A stretch of DNA of 64,000 nucleotides from Bradyrhizobium sp. WSM471 (GCF_000244915.1 NZ_CM001442.1:5704001-5768000); one strand, 5' to 3'. Positions 50,816 through 60,336 are shown, numbered from the stretch's first letter. The notes: generated by a model not told the origin, from the letters alone. Program-made: numbers and translations.

Positions 50816-51906
50816 AGATTGCGGTTCTGGGGGGAGGAAACGGCTCTTTCGCGGCCGCGGGCGATTTTGCGCTGTCGGGACATGAGGTCCGACTCTGGCG
50901 CCGCGACGCCGATCAGGTCGCAGCACATCGCGCCGCAGGCTCGCGCATCCTGGTGAAGGATCATAACGGCAGTCACGACGTCAAGCTCGCGCTGGTCACG
51001 ACCGACATCGCCGAAGCCGTCAGCGGCGCAGAGCTGATCCTGTGCCCCGCACCCGCCTTCGCGCAGCCTGATATTGCGCGCCTGCTTGCTCCACATCTGC
51101 GGGATGGGCAGGTCGTGTTTCTGCCACCGGCCACGTTCGGCTCGATGATCTTCGCCCAGGCTGCGCGGGATTGTGGCAACCACGCCAAGGCGAGCTTTGC
51201 CGAGACCGGAACGTTGCCATGGCTGACCCGCAAGCACGGGCCATTCGAGGTCGCGATCACCATCCGCGCCAAGCGACTGCCCGTCGGCGTTTTCCCACTC
51301 GATCAGGCGCCGCGTGCACTTGCGGTGATTGGACAGGCGTTCCCCGGCGCAATCGAGCCGTGCGGAGATGCTCTCTCCGGTGCGCTGATGAACGCCGGCC
51401 CGATCATCCATCCGCCCCTGATCGTGATGAATGCAGGCCCGATCGAGCATTTCGAGAGATGGGACATCCACAAGGAGGGAACGCAAGCCGCGATTCGCCG
51501 GGTCACCGACGCGCTTGACGCCGAACGGATCGCCGTGCGTGAGGCGCTCGGATATGGCGCACCGCACTTTCCGCTCGCCCATCACTATGCCAAAGAAGGC
51601 GAGATCTGGATGTATGGCCGCGGCTCGCATGACCGGTTGACCGATTCCGGCGACTGGCGCGAGCGGATCGTGCTGACCGAGCACCGTTATATGAGAGAAG
51701 ATTTGCGGCTTGGGCTATCGCTGCTGGTCTCCGTCGCCGGCCTGGCGGGCGTGGCTACGCCGCTGGCCAAGGCGTTCCTGGCCATTGGCGGCGCAGTTTG
51801 CGGTGAGGACTTTGCGCAAGGCGGCCGAACCCTCGAGACGCTGGGGCTCGGCAATCTCGATAAGGCCGCTTTGCGGACGCTTCTTCGCAGGGGATTTGAC
51901 CGATGA
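50812..51906 (+). CDS. Octopine/nopaline dehydrogenase-family protein
   Basis: This 364-residue oxidoreductase starts with a Rossmann motif, LGGGNGSFAAAGDFALSGHE, and has the octopine-dehydrogenase C-terminal domain, with ALMNAGPIIHPPLIVMNAGP near residue 190. Family members make or break C-N bonds of N-(carboxyalkyl)amino acids using NAD(P)H. The start is TTG at 50812 with AAGGAGA upstream, overlapping the ligase stop (TTGA). Both ends overlap neighbours by 4 bp. Its presence in a catabolic operon for a probable amino-aromatic is unusual. Confidence 0.88.
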   Translation: MKIAVLGGGNGSFAAAGDFALSGHEVRLWRRDADQVAAHRAAGSRILVKDHNGSHDVKLALVTTDIAEAVSGAELILCPAPAFAQPDIARLLAPHLRDGQVVFLPPATFGSMIFAQAARDCGNHAKASFAETGTLPWLTRKHGPFEVAITIRAKRLPVGVFPLDQAPRALAVIGQAFPGAIEPCGDALSGALMNAGPIIHPPLIVMNAGPIEHFERWDIHKEGTQAAIRRVTDALDAERIAVREALGYGAPHFPLAHHYAKEGEIWMYGRGSHDRLTDSGDWRERIVLTEHRYMREDLRLGLSLLVSVAGLAGVATPLAKAFLAIGGAVCGEDFAQGGRTLETLGLGNLDKAALRTLLRRGFDR

Positions 51907-52895
51907 CCAGCCGAGCCATCATCGCCTGTCTCGGGGCCGGCCGCATGGGCCGCGGCATCGCCGTCGCGTTTGCCTACGCGGGGCATACGGTCACGATGAT
52001 CGACGTCAAGGACCGCTCGGCGGAAGATTTCGCGAGGCTGGAGGCAGATGCGCTCGGCGAAGTCGGGACGACCTTTGCCAGCCTGTCGAAGCTGGGGCTA
52101 CTGACCGAGGCGGATGTCGATCCGCTGATCGCGCGGGTCTCGGTGGTGCCGGCCGGCCTGAGCGATGTGGCACTATCCGATGCGGGAATAGTCTTCGAGG
52201 GAGTCCCCGAAGTCGTCGAGCTCAAGCGGGATGTGCTGGGGGCGGCCTCACAGCAAGTCGGCCCCGATACGATCATCGCATCGACGACGTCGACCATTCT
52301 CGTCGACGATCTCTCGGGCGCGATCGTGAATCCTCGCCGCTTCCTCAATGTGCACTGGCTCAATCCCGCCTATCTGATCCCGCTGGTCGAGGTTTCGCCC
52401 GGCAAGGCTACCGATCCCGCTGTCATCGACGAGGTCAAGGGGCTGCTCGAAGGCATCGGCAAGGTGCCGGTGGTCTGCGCGGCGACACCCGGCTTCATCG
52501 TGCCGCGCATCCAGGCGCTGGCGATGAACGAGGCCGCGCGCATGGTCGAAGAAGGCGTCGCCAGCGCAGAAGACATCGACAAGGCGATCCGCTACGGTTT
52601 CGGCTTCCGCTACGCCGTGCTTGGGCTGCTCGAATTCATCGACTGGGGTGGCGGCGACATCCTCTACTACGCCAGTCGTTATCTCGAAGGCGCACTCGGC
52701 AGCGACCGCTATCGCGCGCCGGACGTGATTTCAAGGAACATGCACGAAGGCCGGATCGGCCTGCGCACGGGTGCAGGCTTTCTCGATTATTCCGGCATGG
52801 ACGTCGACGCCTATCGGGCAAAACGGCTTCAGGCCATGGTCGACCTGCTCCGTCACTTCGACCTGGCTCGGCCTCCTGTGCTCGATCGGAGCTAG
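51903..52895 (+). CDS. 3-hydroxyacyl-CoA dehydrogenase
   Basis: This 330-residue NAD-dependent enzyme has ACLGAGRMGRGIAVAFAYAG at the N-terminus, FLNVHWLNPAYLIPLVEVSP (NP-x-x-x-x-LVE type, with the catalytic His-Glu region) near residue 145, and a C-terminal domain with FIVPRIQALAMNEAARMVEE. The size fits single-domain 3-hydroxybutyryl-CoA dehydrogenase-type enzymes. Its start overlaps the previous stop (ATGA). Its stop shares CTAG with the NicX-like gene on the other strand. Confidence 0.9.
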   Translation: MTSRAIIACLGAGRMGRGIAVAFAYAGHTVTMIDVKDRSAEDFARLEADALGEVGTTFASLSKLGLLTEADVDPLIARVSVVPAGLSDVALSDAGIVFEGVPEVVELKRDVLGAASQQVGPDTIIASTTSTILVDDLSGAIVNPRRFLNVHWLNPAYLIPLVEVSPGKATDPAVIDEVKGLLEGIGKVPVVCAATPGFIVPRIQALAMNEAARMVEEGVASAEDIDKAIRYGFGFRYAVLGLLEFIDWGGGDILYYASRYLEGALGSDRYRAPDVISRNMHEGRIGLRTGAGFLDYSGMDVDAYRAKRLQAMVDLLRHFDLARPPVLDRS

Positions 52896-53938
52896 CCGAA
52901 AACGTCCTGCAGCACTCCTTCACGCACGACCGCGACGCCATCGAGCTCGATCGTCGTCCCCATCATCGGCAGATCGAAATGGCCCGCCGTGTAGCGGCCG
53001 GCGAATTCGTTGGCACCGGTCGAGAACAGGAAGTTGCCGGAGACGGCACGAATTTCCGTGCCGTTGGTGTCGCGCTGGTCATACATCGACAGCGCCTCGT
53101 AGCGCGCGCCCGGATTCATGCCGAAACCGACATGCGATACCGCATAGGCTTCCCGATCGCCCCAGGCGGCAAGATAGGCACGCATCATTGCGGCATCCGT
53201 GCCTTCGCCTTCCAGCTCGACAACATAATCGTCCTTCAGTGTCATCTTCACCGGCGAAGTCAGGTAACGCTTGAAGGTCAGGTTGATGTCGCCGGGCGCC
53301 ATCACCAGCGTGCCATTGATCGTTCCGCTCTTGGGGAAGCTGACGACGATGCCGCCGGGCCAATGCGCCAGCGTACCGGGTTTGTCGGTCCACCCCCACA
53401 CACCGACCGTGGATGCGCCGACCATATCGACGTCGAGCGCCGTGCCGGCCTTTGACGTCACCCGCATCCGTTTGGTCCCGCGCAGCATCTTTGCCGCTGC
53501 GCGAACGCGCTTCTCGAGCGCGGGAACCGGCACCATCCGCTCCAGCGCCTCGGGATGCTCGTTGGAGATCACCAGGATGCGCGCGCCGGCTTTGAGGATC
53601 TCGGGTGTCTCGACCGCATGCATCAGGCCCTCGATGGTGCAATCCACCACAAAGCCAGCCTGCTGAAGCGCGGTGATCACCGGACCAAGCCGCTGGATCG
53701 CCTCGCTCGCACCCGTCGAGCGAACCGGAACGATATTCCGGTTACGCGGGGTCGGCATCACCACGTGAAACGGTCGCGCGCCCATCCGCAGCAGCGCGAG
53801 CTCCGCCAGGTGAACATTCAGCGCACGTGACTGGGTTTCCGAGAGGATCGCCGCGGTATCGCCGGCCTTGACGGCGCATCGCTCAAAAATCTCGCAAAAT
53901 GCGTCGATCCATTTTGCCTCGATGCGATCAGCCAGCAT
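52892..53938 (-). CDS. NicX-like 2,5-dihydroxypyridine 5,6-dioxygenase family protein
   Basis: This 348-residue protein resembles NicX, a non-haem iron dioxygenase (related by fold to M29 aminopeptidases) that opens 2,5-dihydroxypyridine. Shared segments are ARILVISNEHPEALERMVPV, AHWPGGIVVSFPKSGTINGT, SHVGFGMNPGARYEALSMYD and GNFLFSTGANEF. The iron ligands I recall for NicX (His265, His318, Asp320) have counterparts at H269, H320 and D322 here. It is the last gene of a unit read leftwards with an ABC importer and a dehydratase. The substrate may be another hydroxylated N-heterocycle. Confidence 0.82.
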   Translation of the reverse strand: MLADRIEAKWIDAFCEIFERCAVKAGDTAAILSETQSRALNVHLAELALLRMGARPFHVVMPTPRNRNIVPVRSTGASEAIQRLGPVITALQQAGFVVDCTIEGLMHAVETPEILKAGARILVISNEHPEALERMVPVPALEKRVRAAAKMLRGTKRMRVTSKAGTALDVDMVGASTVGVWGWTDKPGTLAHWPGGIVVSFPKSGTINGTLVMAPGDINLTFKRYLTSPVKMTLKDDYVVELEGEGTDAAMMRAYLAAWGDREAYAVSHVGFGMNPGARYEALSMYDQRDTNGTEIRAVSGNFLFSTGANEFAGRYTAGHFDLPMMGTTIELDGVAVVREGVLQDVFG

Positions 53939-53975
53939 GGTCTACTCCCGGTCTTCTGGTTTCTTCTTCGTCAGT

Positions 53976-54743
53976 TCATGCTTCGGGGAAACCCCGCAGC
54001 AAATACGCGCGCACAGCCCCCAGCAGGCCATTGAGGATCAGGCCCAGCAGCGAGATCGTGATCAGCGGAACGAACATATCGACCGCCTGAAAAGTCCGGG
54101 CCGCCGTGACGAGGACATGTCCGAGCCCGTCGCTCGACGTGATCATCTCGGCCAGAAACACCACGATGCAGGAAATGACAAGGCCGATCCGGCAACCGGT
54201 CAAGATCGACGGCATCGCGGCCGGCAGCACCACCTTGAACAGGATCTCATAGCGCGGCGTTCCCGCCGCCATAGCCGACCAGATCAGCTTCTGCTCCACC
54301 GTCGACGCGCCGTAATAGGTAGAGAGCAAAATGGGAAAGAGTGCATCCGCCGCCACCAGCGTGATCTTCGACCCGTGACCGAAGCCGAGCAGCAGCAGCA
54401 ATGCTGGATAGAGCGCGACCTTGGGCAAGGGCGCGAGTACGCGAACGATCGGCCGGACCACGGCGTTGATAGCCGGACTGGCGGCCGCGGCGATGCCGAT
54501 GCTGACACCGAGCACGACCGCAATCGCGAAGCCGGCAAACAGCCGGATCAGGGTCGCCGCGATCTCCTGCTGGAACGTCCATGTCACGAGCTGCTGCAGC
54601 AACCTGCTGAAGACGTATCCCGGTGGCGGCAGCAAGACCGCAGGCGCAAAGCCAAATGATACGAGGCCTTGCCACAGCGCGATCACCAGCACGATCGGCG
54701 CGAGGCCGAGGATGATGCTGGTGGAGCGAAGCTGCGGCATCAT
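53976..54743 (-). CDS. ABC transporter permease (NrtB/SsuC/TauC type)
   Basis: This 255-residue inner-membrane protein has about six helices and the EAA-like loop AAGTPRYEILFKVVLPAAMP followed by SILTGCRIGL. It overlaps the second permease gene by 4 bp. It forms a heteromeric channel with that permease, the ATPase at 55522 and the receptor at 58261, in the family that carries sulfonates, nitrate, pyrimidine precursors or aromatic acids. Confidence 0.93.
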   Translation of the reverse strand: MMPQLRSTSIILGLAPIVLVIALWQGLVSFGFAPAVLLPPPGYVFSRLLQQLVTWTFQQEIAATLIRLFAGFAIAVVLGVSIGIAAAASPAINAVVRPIVRVLAPLPKVALYPALLLLLGFGHGSKITLVAADALFPILLSTYYGASTVEQKLIWSAMAAGTPRYEILFKVVLPAAMPSILTGCRIGLVISCIVVFLAEMITSSDGLGHVLVTAARTFQAVDMFVPLITISLLGLILNGLLGAVRAYLLRGFPEA

Positions 54744-55525
54744 GAGAAGCTCAGCGGCAAATCGAACTGAGGCTCAGACCAGCGCACCAGCCTGGCGCGG
54801 ACCCGCTCGAAGATCGCATCCAGGCAGATTCCCATCGCGCCGACGACAATGATCATCGCAAAGACGGTGTCGTATTGGCCCATGTCGAGGGCATTGAACA
54901 GGATATTGCCGGCGCCGGACTGACGCGCGATCATCTCGCTGGTAATCATCGTGATCAGCGCCAGCACGAGTCCGGTGCGGCAACCGGTCAGAATTTCCGG
55001 CAGCGCCGCCGGCAGTACGATCCGGACCAGCCGTTGCGCAGGCGAAAGCCCCATCGCGGCGCCCGACCACAGCATCTTCTCTTCCACCGCCCTGGCGCCC
55101 TCGAAGCTGTGATAGATCACGGGCAGGCTGACGCCGAGAAAGATCACCAGCGTCTTCGTGATGTCGCCGACGCCGAGCCACAGCATGATGATCGGCATCA
55201 AGGCTGCCTTCGGCACCGGGTAGATCACCATCAGGAGCGGATTGAAGAAGGCCGCGACGGCCCGGCTGCGGCCCATCAACAGGCCGAGTGGGATCGAAAC
55301 CGATACCGCTATGCCAAACCCGACCGCCATGCGGCGGAGCGAGGCCAGGATGTTGATCAGAGCTTCCTTGTCTCCGAGGATGTCCGGGATTGCACGGATT
55401 GCCTCGATCGCCGTCGGGAAGCTGTCGTTCTTGAGCGCGAGTGACGCAACCTGCCATGCCGCAAGAAGCCCGATGCAGGCAACCACCGGCGCGGCACGCT
55501 TAGCCATGGCCGTCAGCGATGTCAT
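54740..55525 (-). CDS. ABC transporter permease (NrtB/SsuC/TauC type)
   Basis: This 261-residue permease is the partner of the one at 53976, with the loop GAAMGLSPAQRLVRIVLPAA and LPEILTGCRTGLVLALITMI. It overlaps both neighbours by 4 bp (ATGA at 54740-54743 and 55522-55525), so the ATPase and both permeases are translationally coupled. The two permeases share the segment ILTGCR-GLV, which suggests an old duplication. Confidence 0.93.
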   Translation of the reverse strand: MTSLTAMAKRAAPVVACIGLLAAWQVASLALKNDSFPTAIEAIRAIPDILGDKEALINILASLRRMAVGFGIAVSVSIPLGLLMGRSRAVAAFFNPLLMVIYPVPKAALMPIIMLWLGVGDITKTLVIFLGVSLPVIYHSFEGARAVEEKMLWSGAAMGLSPAQRLVRIVLPAALPEILTGCRTGLVLALITMITSEMIARQSGAGNILFNALDMGQYDTVFAMIIVVGAMGICLDAIFERVRARLVRWSEPQFDLPLSFS

Positions 55526-56367
55526 GACGCCGATCCCGTCTCTTCGACCTCGTCGAACATGCGCTCGATATCGACGACGTATTTCTGGTACCGTGGATCG
55601 AGCAGCAGCTCGCTGCGGCGGCGCGGCCGCGGCAGATCGATGTCGATGACCTCGCGGATCCGGCCGGGAGACTTCGACATCATCACGACCTTGTCCGACA
55701 GGAAAACCGCTTCGTCCACAGAATGCGTGACGAACAGCACCGTCTTGCGATCACGCTCCCAGATATTCAGCAGATCGTTCTGCAGGCGCGTTCGCGTGTG
55801 AGCATCGAGCGCGCCGAACGGCTCGTCCATCAACAGAACCTCAGGATGGTAAGCCAGCGTCCGAGCCAGCGCCACGCGCTGCTTCATGCCGCCGGACAGC
55901 TCCTTGGGATAGAAGTTCTCGTAGCCCTTGAGCCCGACCATTTCGATCAGGGCACGGCTCTGTGCTTCCGCCTCGGTGGTGCGCACGCCCTGCTGGCGAG
56001 GGCCGTACATCACATTGCCCAGCACGGTCTTCCACGGAAACAACGCGAATTCCTGGAATACCGGACCGCGATCCGGCCCTGGTCCCCTGATCGTCCGTCC
56101 CCTGATCTTCGCTGAACCGCTGGTCGGGCTGACGAAGCCGCCGACGACGTAAAGCAGCGTGGACTTGCCGCAGCCGGACGGACCAAGGATGGAGACGAAG
56201 GCTCCCTCCTCGATCGAGAGGGAGATGTCCGATAGCGCTACATGGTCCTTGCGCGCCGAGGTCTGAAATACCTGCGAGACGCTCTCGATCTCGATGATTG
56301 CAGAAGCCGGCTTTTGCGGCGTCACCGGTCTCACCCATCCGCTCGATCTCGAAGGCACTACCTTCAT
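55522..56367 (-). CDS. ABC transporter ATP-binding protein (NrtD/SsuB/TauB type)
   Basis: This 281-residue ATPase has Walker A GPSGCGKST near residue 60, the Q-loop VFQEFALFPWKTVLGNVMYG, the signature ELSGGMKQRVALARTLAYHP, Walker B VLLMDEPFGALDAHTR and the switch FVTHSVDEAVFLSDKVVMMS. It drives the importer formed with the two permeases. The 120-bp space to the upstream dehydratase gene holds no other gene. Confidence 0.95.
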   Translation of the reverse strand: MKVVPSRSSGWVRPVTPQKPASAIIEIESVSQVFQTSARKDHVALSDISLSIEEGAFVSILGPSGCGKSTLLYVVGGFVSPTSGSAKIRGRTIRGPGPDRGPVFQEFALFPWKTVLGNVMYGPRQQGVRTTEAEAQSRALIEMVGLKGYENFYPKELSGGMKQRVALARTLAYHPEVLLMDEPFGALDAHTRTRLQNDLLNIWERDRKTVLFVTHSVDEAVFLSDKVVMMSKSPGRIREVIDIDLPRPRRRSELLLDPRYQKYVVDIERMFDEVEETGSAS

Positions 56368-56487
56368 CCCGTCTCACTTCATTCGCGCGAACCCAGCGCA
56401 ACACGCTCGCTGAACATCCTCCGCCAGCGACGCAAGCTTAGCAAGAAACTTGCCAGACCAGTGGCTGTTTCCGGCAGGTTCGTCGCG

Positions 56488-58182
56488 TCATCCGAACCAG
56501 GGCCATTCTGCGGGCCCCTCATGTGTGACGGCCCCGCCCGGTGCCTGGCCAACCAATCGCGCATATTTCGCTAGCGCACCAGCACGGTGACGAGGCGGAC
56601 GCGGCTTCCAATCCTGTCGGCGAGCAGTGAGTTCCTGCTCGTCGACCAGCATATCCATCCGCCGATTTGCGGCATCGATCCGGATCCTGTCGCCATCGCG
56701 AACCAGGGCCAGCGGACCGCCAACGAAGGCCTCGGGAGACACATAGCCGATGCACATTCCGCGCGTGGCGCCGGAGAACCGTCCATCCGTGATCAGAGCC
56801 ACATTCTCGCCCATGCCCTGTCCGTAGATCAGCGCGGTGACGCCAAGCATCTCGCGCATGCCGGGGCCGCCCACCGGCCCTTCATTGCGGATCACGAGAA
56901 CCTCGCCCGCCTGATAAGTGCGATCACGAACCGCCGCGACGCAGGCCTCCTCGTCTTCGAAAACGCGCGCCACGCCTTCAAAGAACTGGCTCTTCAGGCC
57001 CGCAACCTTGATGACCGCGCCGTCGGGACAGAGGTTTCCCTTCAGCACCGCGACGCCGCCATCTGGCATGATCGGCGCGCCAGCCGCGTAAACGATCTCT
57101 CCGTCAGGTGCATTGGCGGCGCCATATTCTTCGGCGATTGTACGGCCCGTGACGGACAGGCAGCTGCCATCAATATGCCCGCTCTGAATCAGCTCCCGGA
57201 TCACCACGGCGGCGCCACCGATATCGTAGACATCCTTCGCCGTATATTTGCCTCCCGGCCGCAGATTTCCGATCAGCGGCGTCCTGGCAAAAACCTCGCC
57301 GACATCGTCGATCGTGAATGCGATCCCGGCCTCGTTCGCGATCGCCGGCAGATGCAGCGCAGCATTGGTCGAACCGCCCGTGGCAGCCACGATTGCCGCA
57401 CCGTTTTCCAGGGATTTCCGCGTCACGATGTCGCGCGGCAAAGGCCCGCCGCGCTCCAGCATCGCCATGATGAGGTGCCCGGCCCGCCTGGATATCTGCG
57501 CGCGTTCGGCATAGACACCCGGCACCATCGACACGTTGGGAATGGTAAGGCCTATCGCTTCAGACACCATCCCCATGGTGTTCGCGGTGAACTGCCCGGC
57601 GCACGCGCCGATGGTCGGCAGGCAAGCCCGCTCGATCCGCTCGAGCGTGGCACCGTCGATCTCTCCCGTCATGAAGCTGCCGACAGCCTCGTAGGAGTCG
57701 AGCACGGTCAGGGTCCGCCCATCGACGCGGCCCGGCAGCGCGCTGCCGCCATAGATGAAAATGGCTGGCACGTTACACCGGACCATGCCCATCATCACGC
57801 CGGGAAGCGTCTTGTCGCATCCGCCGTAACCGATCAGCGCATCGTAGGCGAGCCCATGGACGACGGCTTCGATCGAGTCGGCAATCAGCTCCCGCGAAAA
57901 CAGCGAGAACTTCATCCCCTCGTGATTCATGCTGATACCGTCGGAAACCGATACGGTCGAAAACTCGCGCGGCGTGCCGCCGGCCTCTTCGATCCCGGTC
58001 TTGGCCGCTGCGACCTGGAAGTCGTGCGTCATGTTGCAGGGCGTCTGTTCGCCCTTCATGCTGACGACGCCGACCATCGGCTTGGCAATGGCGGCGTCGT
58101 CGAGCCCCATGGCGCGCATGAACGCGCGGTGCGGAGCCCGGTCGAGACCATCCGTCGTGATCCGAGATCGGAGCTTCTTCAT
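56488..58182 (-). CDS. IlvD/Edd-family dehydratase
   Basis: This 564-residue enzyme removes water from a 2,3-dihydroxyacid or sugar acid. The three cysteines of a [2Fe-2S] dihydroxyacid dehydratase are present: C49 ([10 protein letters not shown]), C122 ([12 protein letters not shown], with the carbamylatable K124) and C194 ([13 protein letters not shown]). I chose the ATG at 58182. Because it is embedded between an ABC ATPase and its receptor, it is more likely a catabolic paralogue than the biosynthetic IlvD, although the sequence keeps all cluster residues of that enzyme. Confidence 0.9.
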   Translation of the reverse strand: MKKLRSRITTDGLDRAPHRAFMRAMGLDDAAIAKPMVGVVSMKGEQTPCNMTHDFQVAAAKTGIEEAGGTPREFSTVSVSDGISMNHEGMKFSLFSRELIADSIEAVVHGLAYDALIGYGGCDKTLPGVMMGMVRCNVPAIFIYGGSALPGRVDGRTLTVLDSYEAVGSFMTGEIDGATLERIERACLPTIGACAGQFTANTMGMVSEAIGLTIPNVSMVPGVYAERAQISRRAGHLIMAMLERGGPLPRDIVTRKSLENGAAIVAATGGSTNAALHLPAIANEAGIAFTIDDVGEVFARTPLIGNLRPGGKYTAKDVYDIGGAAVVIRELIQSGHIDGSCLSVTGRTIAEEYGAANAPDGEIVYAAGAPIMPDGGVAVLKGNLCPDGAVIKVAGLKSQFFEGVARVFEDEEACVAAVRDRTYQAGEVLVIRNEGPVGGPGMREMLGVTALIYGQGMGENVALITDGRFSGATRGMCIGYVSPEAFVGGPLALVRDGDRIRIDAANRRMDMLVDEQELTARRQDWKPRPPRHRAGALAKYARLVGQAPGGAVTHEGPAEWPWFG

Positions 58183-58260
58183 ACGTGCGTCTTCTTCATG
58201 CAACGTCCCGGATCATTCTGGACGCCGCGATCTTCTCGCTCGGTTCATTCGACCGACCGC

Positions 58261-59247
58261 CTATTGCAGCGGAGCGACAATCGTCGAATGCTTGAATTGC
58301 GCGACATCCAATTTTGGCAGCATCCCGGTCTCCGCGTAGATGTCCAGCATCTTCTGGATCGCGGGGAAATTCGGTGCCGCGCCCGGATCGCGGCCAAAAT
58401 CGTTGTCCTTGAGCAGATAGGTCTCGAGAACCGGAATAGGTGCCTTCAGGACTTCGTTGACGACCTTCAACGTCTCTTCGCGGTTCGCGAGCGCTTTCTT
58501 CATGCCAGAGGTAATGTCACGCACGTAAGCCTTGACCAGTTCAGGGTTCTTGTCGACGAAATCGGCACGGCAGGCTTCCAGGATGTGCACGATGTTCGGC
58601 ATCGCCTGCGACAGCGAGAACAGTTTGCGCGTGCCGCCCTTTGCCTCCGCGCGTGCGGCAAACGGCTGGTTCATGTTGACCGCATCGACGCGGCCCTGCC
58701 GCAACGCATCTTCGGAGACGGCAAAGCCCACCTCGACCAGCTTGATGTCCTTGGACGGATCGATGCCGTTCTGCTTCAGCAACAGATTGAACGGGCCTTG
58801 CGTGCCGCCGCCGATCACGGAGATTCCGACCGTCTTGCCCTTGAGATCGGCGATCGTCTTGATCGGGGAGTCGTCCATGACAGCCCAGTAGACCGAGAAA
58901 CCACCGGCCTTCTCGAAGACATGCTGCGCCACGATGTAGGCCTTGAGGTTGCCGCCAACCACGCCGTTGGCAAGCGACAGCGGCGCCTGCGTCGCGCAAT
59001 CCAGCGCGCCCGCCGCCAACGCCTGCGTCATCGGAGCGGTGCCCTGAAACTGGGTCCATTCGATGTTGTAGGCCTTGCCGATATTGGGAAACTCAGCCGG
59101 GCGGCGCATCATCCAGTATTTGGATTCCTCGGCCGGAATGGTCCAGCCGACGCGAATTGTCTGCTGCGCCCATGACGGGCCCGCGCTGGCGCTCACGGCC
59201 GCTGCCGCCCCCAAAACCAGGATCCACTTCGAAACGGTTCGCATCAT
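58261..59247 (-). CDS. ABC transporter periplasmic receptor (NMT1/TauA/SsuA type)
   Basis: This 328-residue receptor starts MMRTVSKWILVLGAAAAVSA and is cleaved after WAQ. The mature protein begins QTIRVGWTIPAEESKYWMMR. GGAG lies just before the tandem ATGs at 59247 and 59244. It is the first gene of the unit receptor-dehydratase-ATPase-permease-permease-NicX. The segment GTQGPFNLLLKQNGIDPSKD is typical for NMT1-like receptors; the ligand is unknown. It is divergent from the dehydrogenase at 59410. Confidence 0.92.
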   Translation of the reverse strand: MMRTVSKWILVLGAAAAVSASAGPSWAQQTIRVGWTIPAEESKYWMMRRPAEFPNIGKAYNIEWTQFQGTAPMTQALAAGALDCATQAPLSLANGVVGGNLKAYIVAQHVFEKAGGFSVYWAVMDDSPIKTIADLKGKTVGISVIGGGTQGPFNLLLKQNGIDPSKDIKLVEVGFAVSEDALRQGRVDAVNMNQPFAARAEAKGGTRKLFSLSQAMPNIVHILEACRADFVDKNPELVKAYVRDITSGMKKALANREETLKVVNEVLKAPIPVLETYLLKDNDFGRDPGAAPNFPAIQKMLDIYAETGMLPKLDVAQFKHSTIVAPLQ

Positions 59248-59409
59248 GCCCACTCCGCTGCCCAGGCGCCGACCGGCGCCATCCAACCCGACCGCGGCAA
59301 ATGTTTCATGGTTCAAACAATCAAGCAAGCCATGCAGGCCGGGCGGTTTCGTCGTGGGATACGCCATGTATGGTAGCGTAGCGTCGCGCGGCGCAGATGG
59401 AGGCAACCT

Positions 59410-60336
59410 ATGGCTGAGGCAAGCAAGACAAACCCGCAACGCGCCGAGCGGCTCGGCTATCTCGGCCTTGGACTGATGGGGACACCGATGAGCCGGCGCC
59501 TGCTCAACGCCGGCCATCAGGTCACAGTCTGGAACCGTTCGGAAGGGAAGATGGCCGCACTCGTCGAGGCCGGTGCCAGGCGCGCAGCCACCCCCCGCGA
59601 CTTGATGGAGAGTTCGGACATCGTCTTCATGTGCGTGACGGATGCGGCTGCCGTGGAAGAGGTGATCTTCGGGCCCGCGAGCATCTCAACCGCGGCTGGC
59701 GCGGGCAAGCTCGTGGTCGACTTCTCGTCGATCCATCCTGATGCCGCACGGGACCTTGCAACGCGATTGTTGGCAGCGAATGGCGCGGGCTGGATCGATG
59801 CGCCGGTGTCCGGTGGTACCAAGGGCGCCGAGGAAGGCACGCTTGCCATCATGGCCGGCGGAAAAGCCAGCGACATCGAGCGGGTCCGCCCCTACGTGCT
59901 GGCCATGGCACGCAGGTTTACCCATATGGGCCTGACCGGCGCCGGCCAGACCACAAAACTATGCAACCAGGTGATCGTCGGATGCGCGATGGTCGTTCTT
60001 GCGGAGGCAACACGCCTTGCCGTGAACGCCGGAATCGATGCCAACCGGTTGCCCGAAGCGCTCGCCGGCGGCTTCGCGGACTCCATTCCGTTGCAGCTGT
60101 TCGTGCCGCGGATGGTCCAGGGCATTCACTCACCCCCGCTAGGTCACATTGCTACAATGCTCAAGGACCTCGATACGGTCGCCGACGTCGCTCAAACGAC
60201 GTCGACGCCGGTGCCCATGGCCTCGCTCGCCGGACAACTTTTCAGGCTCGCCAAGGCCGCGCGAGGCGCGGACGCGGATGCGCTCGAAATCTACAAGCTT
60301 TCGGCAGGGGCCGCTGAACCGTCGAGCGCGAGCTGA
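59410..60336 (+). CDS. Beta-hydroxyacid dehydrogenase (3-hydroxyisobutyrate dehydrogenase family)
   Basis: This 308-residue NAD(P)-dependent enzyme has LGYLGLGLMGTPMSRRLLNA, the substrate-site segment IDAPVSGGTKGAEEGTLAIM near residue 135, and the catalytic lysine region GAGQTTKLCNQVIV near 180. GGAGG precedes the ATG by eight bases. It faces away from the receptor operon, towards the convergent flavin reductase gene. It could reduce or oxidise an aldehyde acid such as tartronate semialdehyde; the context gives no definite substrate. Confidence 0.92.
   Translation: MAEASKTNPQRAERLGYLGLGLMGTPMSRRLLNAGHQVTVWNRSEGKMAALVEAGARRAATPRDLMESSDIVFMCVTDAAAVEEVIFGPASISTAAGAGKLVVDFSSIHPDAARDLATRLLAANGAGWIDAPVSGGTKGAEEGTLAIMAGGKASDIERVRPYVLAMARRFTHMGLTGAGQTTKLCNQVIVGCAMVVLAEATRLAVNAGIDANRLPEALAGGFADSIPLQLFVPRMVQGIHSPPLGHIATMLKDLDTVADVAQTTSTPVPMASLAGQLFRLAKAARGADADALEIYKLSAGAAEPSSAS

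Noticed and set aside
49181..50926. Minus-strand open frame of about 581 codons opposite the acyl-CoA ligase gene
   Set aside because: It spans parts of three clear plus-strand genes and shows no domain.
56587..59175. Long plus-strand open frame of about 862 codons across the dehydratase and receptor genes
   Set aside because: It is antisense to two clear genes, rich in Arg, His, Asp and Gly without any domain, and crosses the intergenic gap between them. GC-rich codon bias on the other strand explains it.
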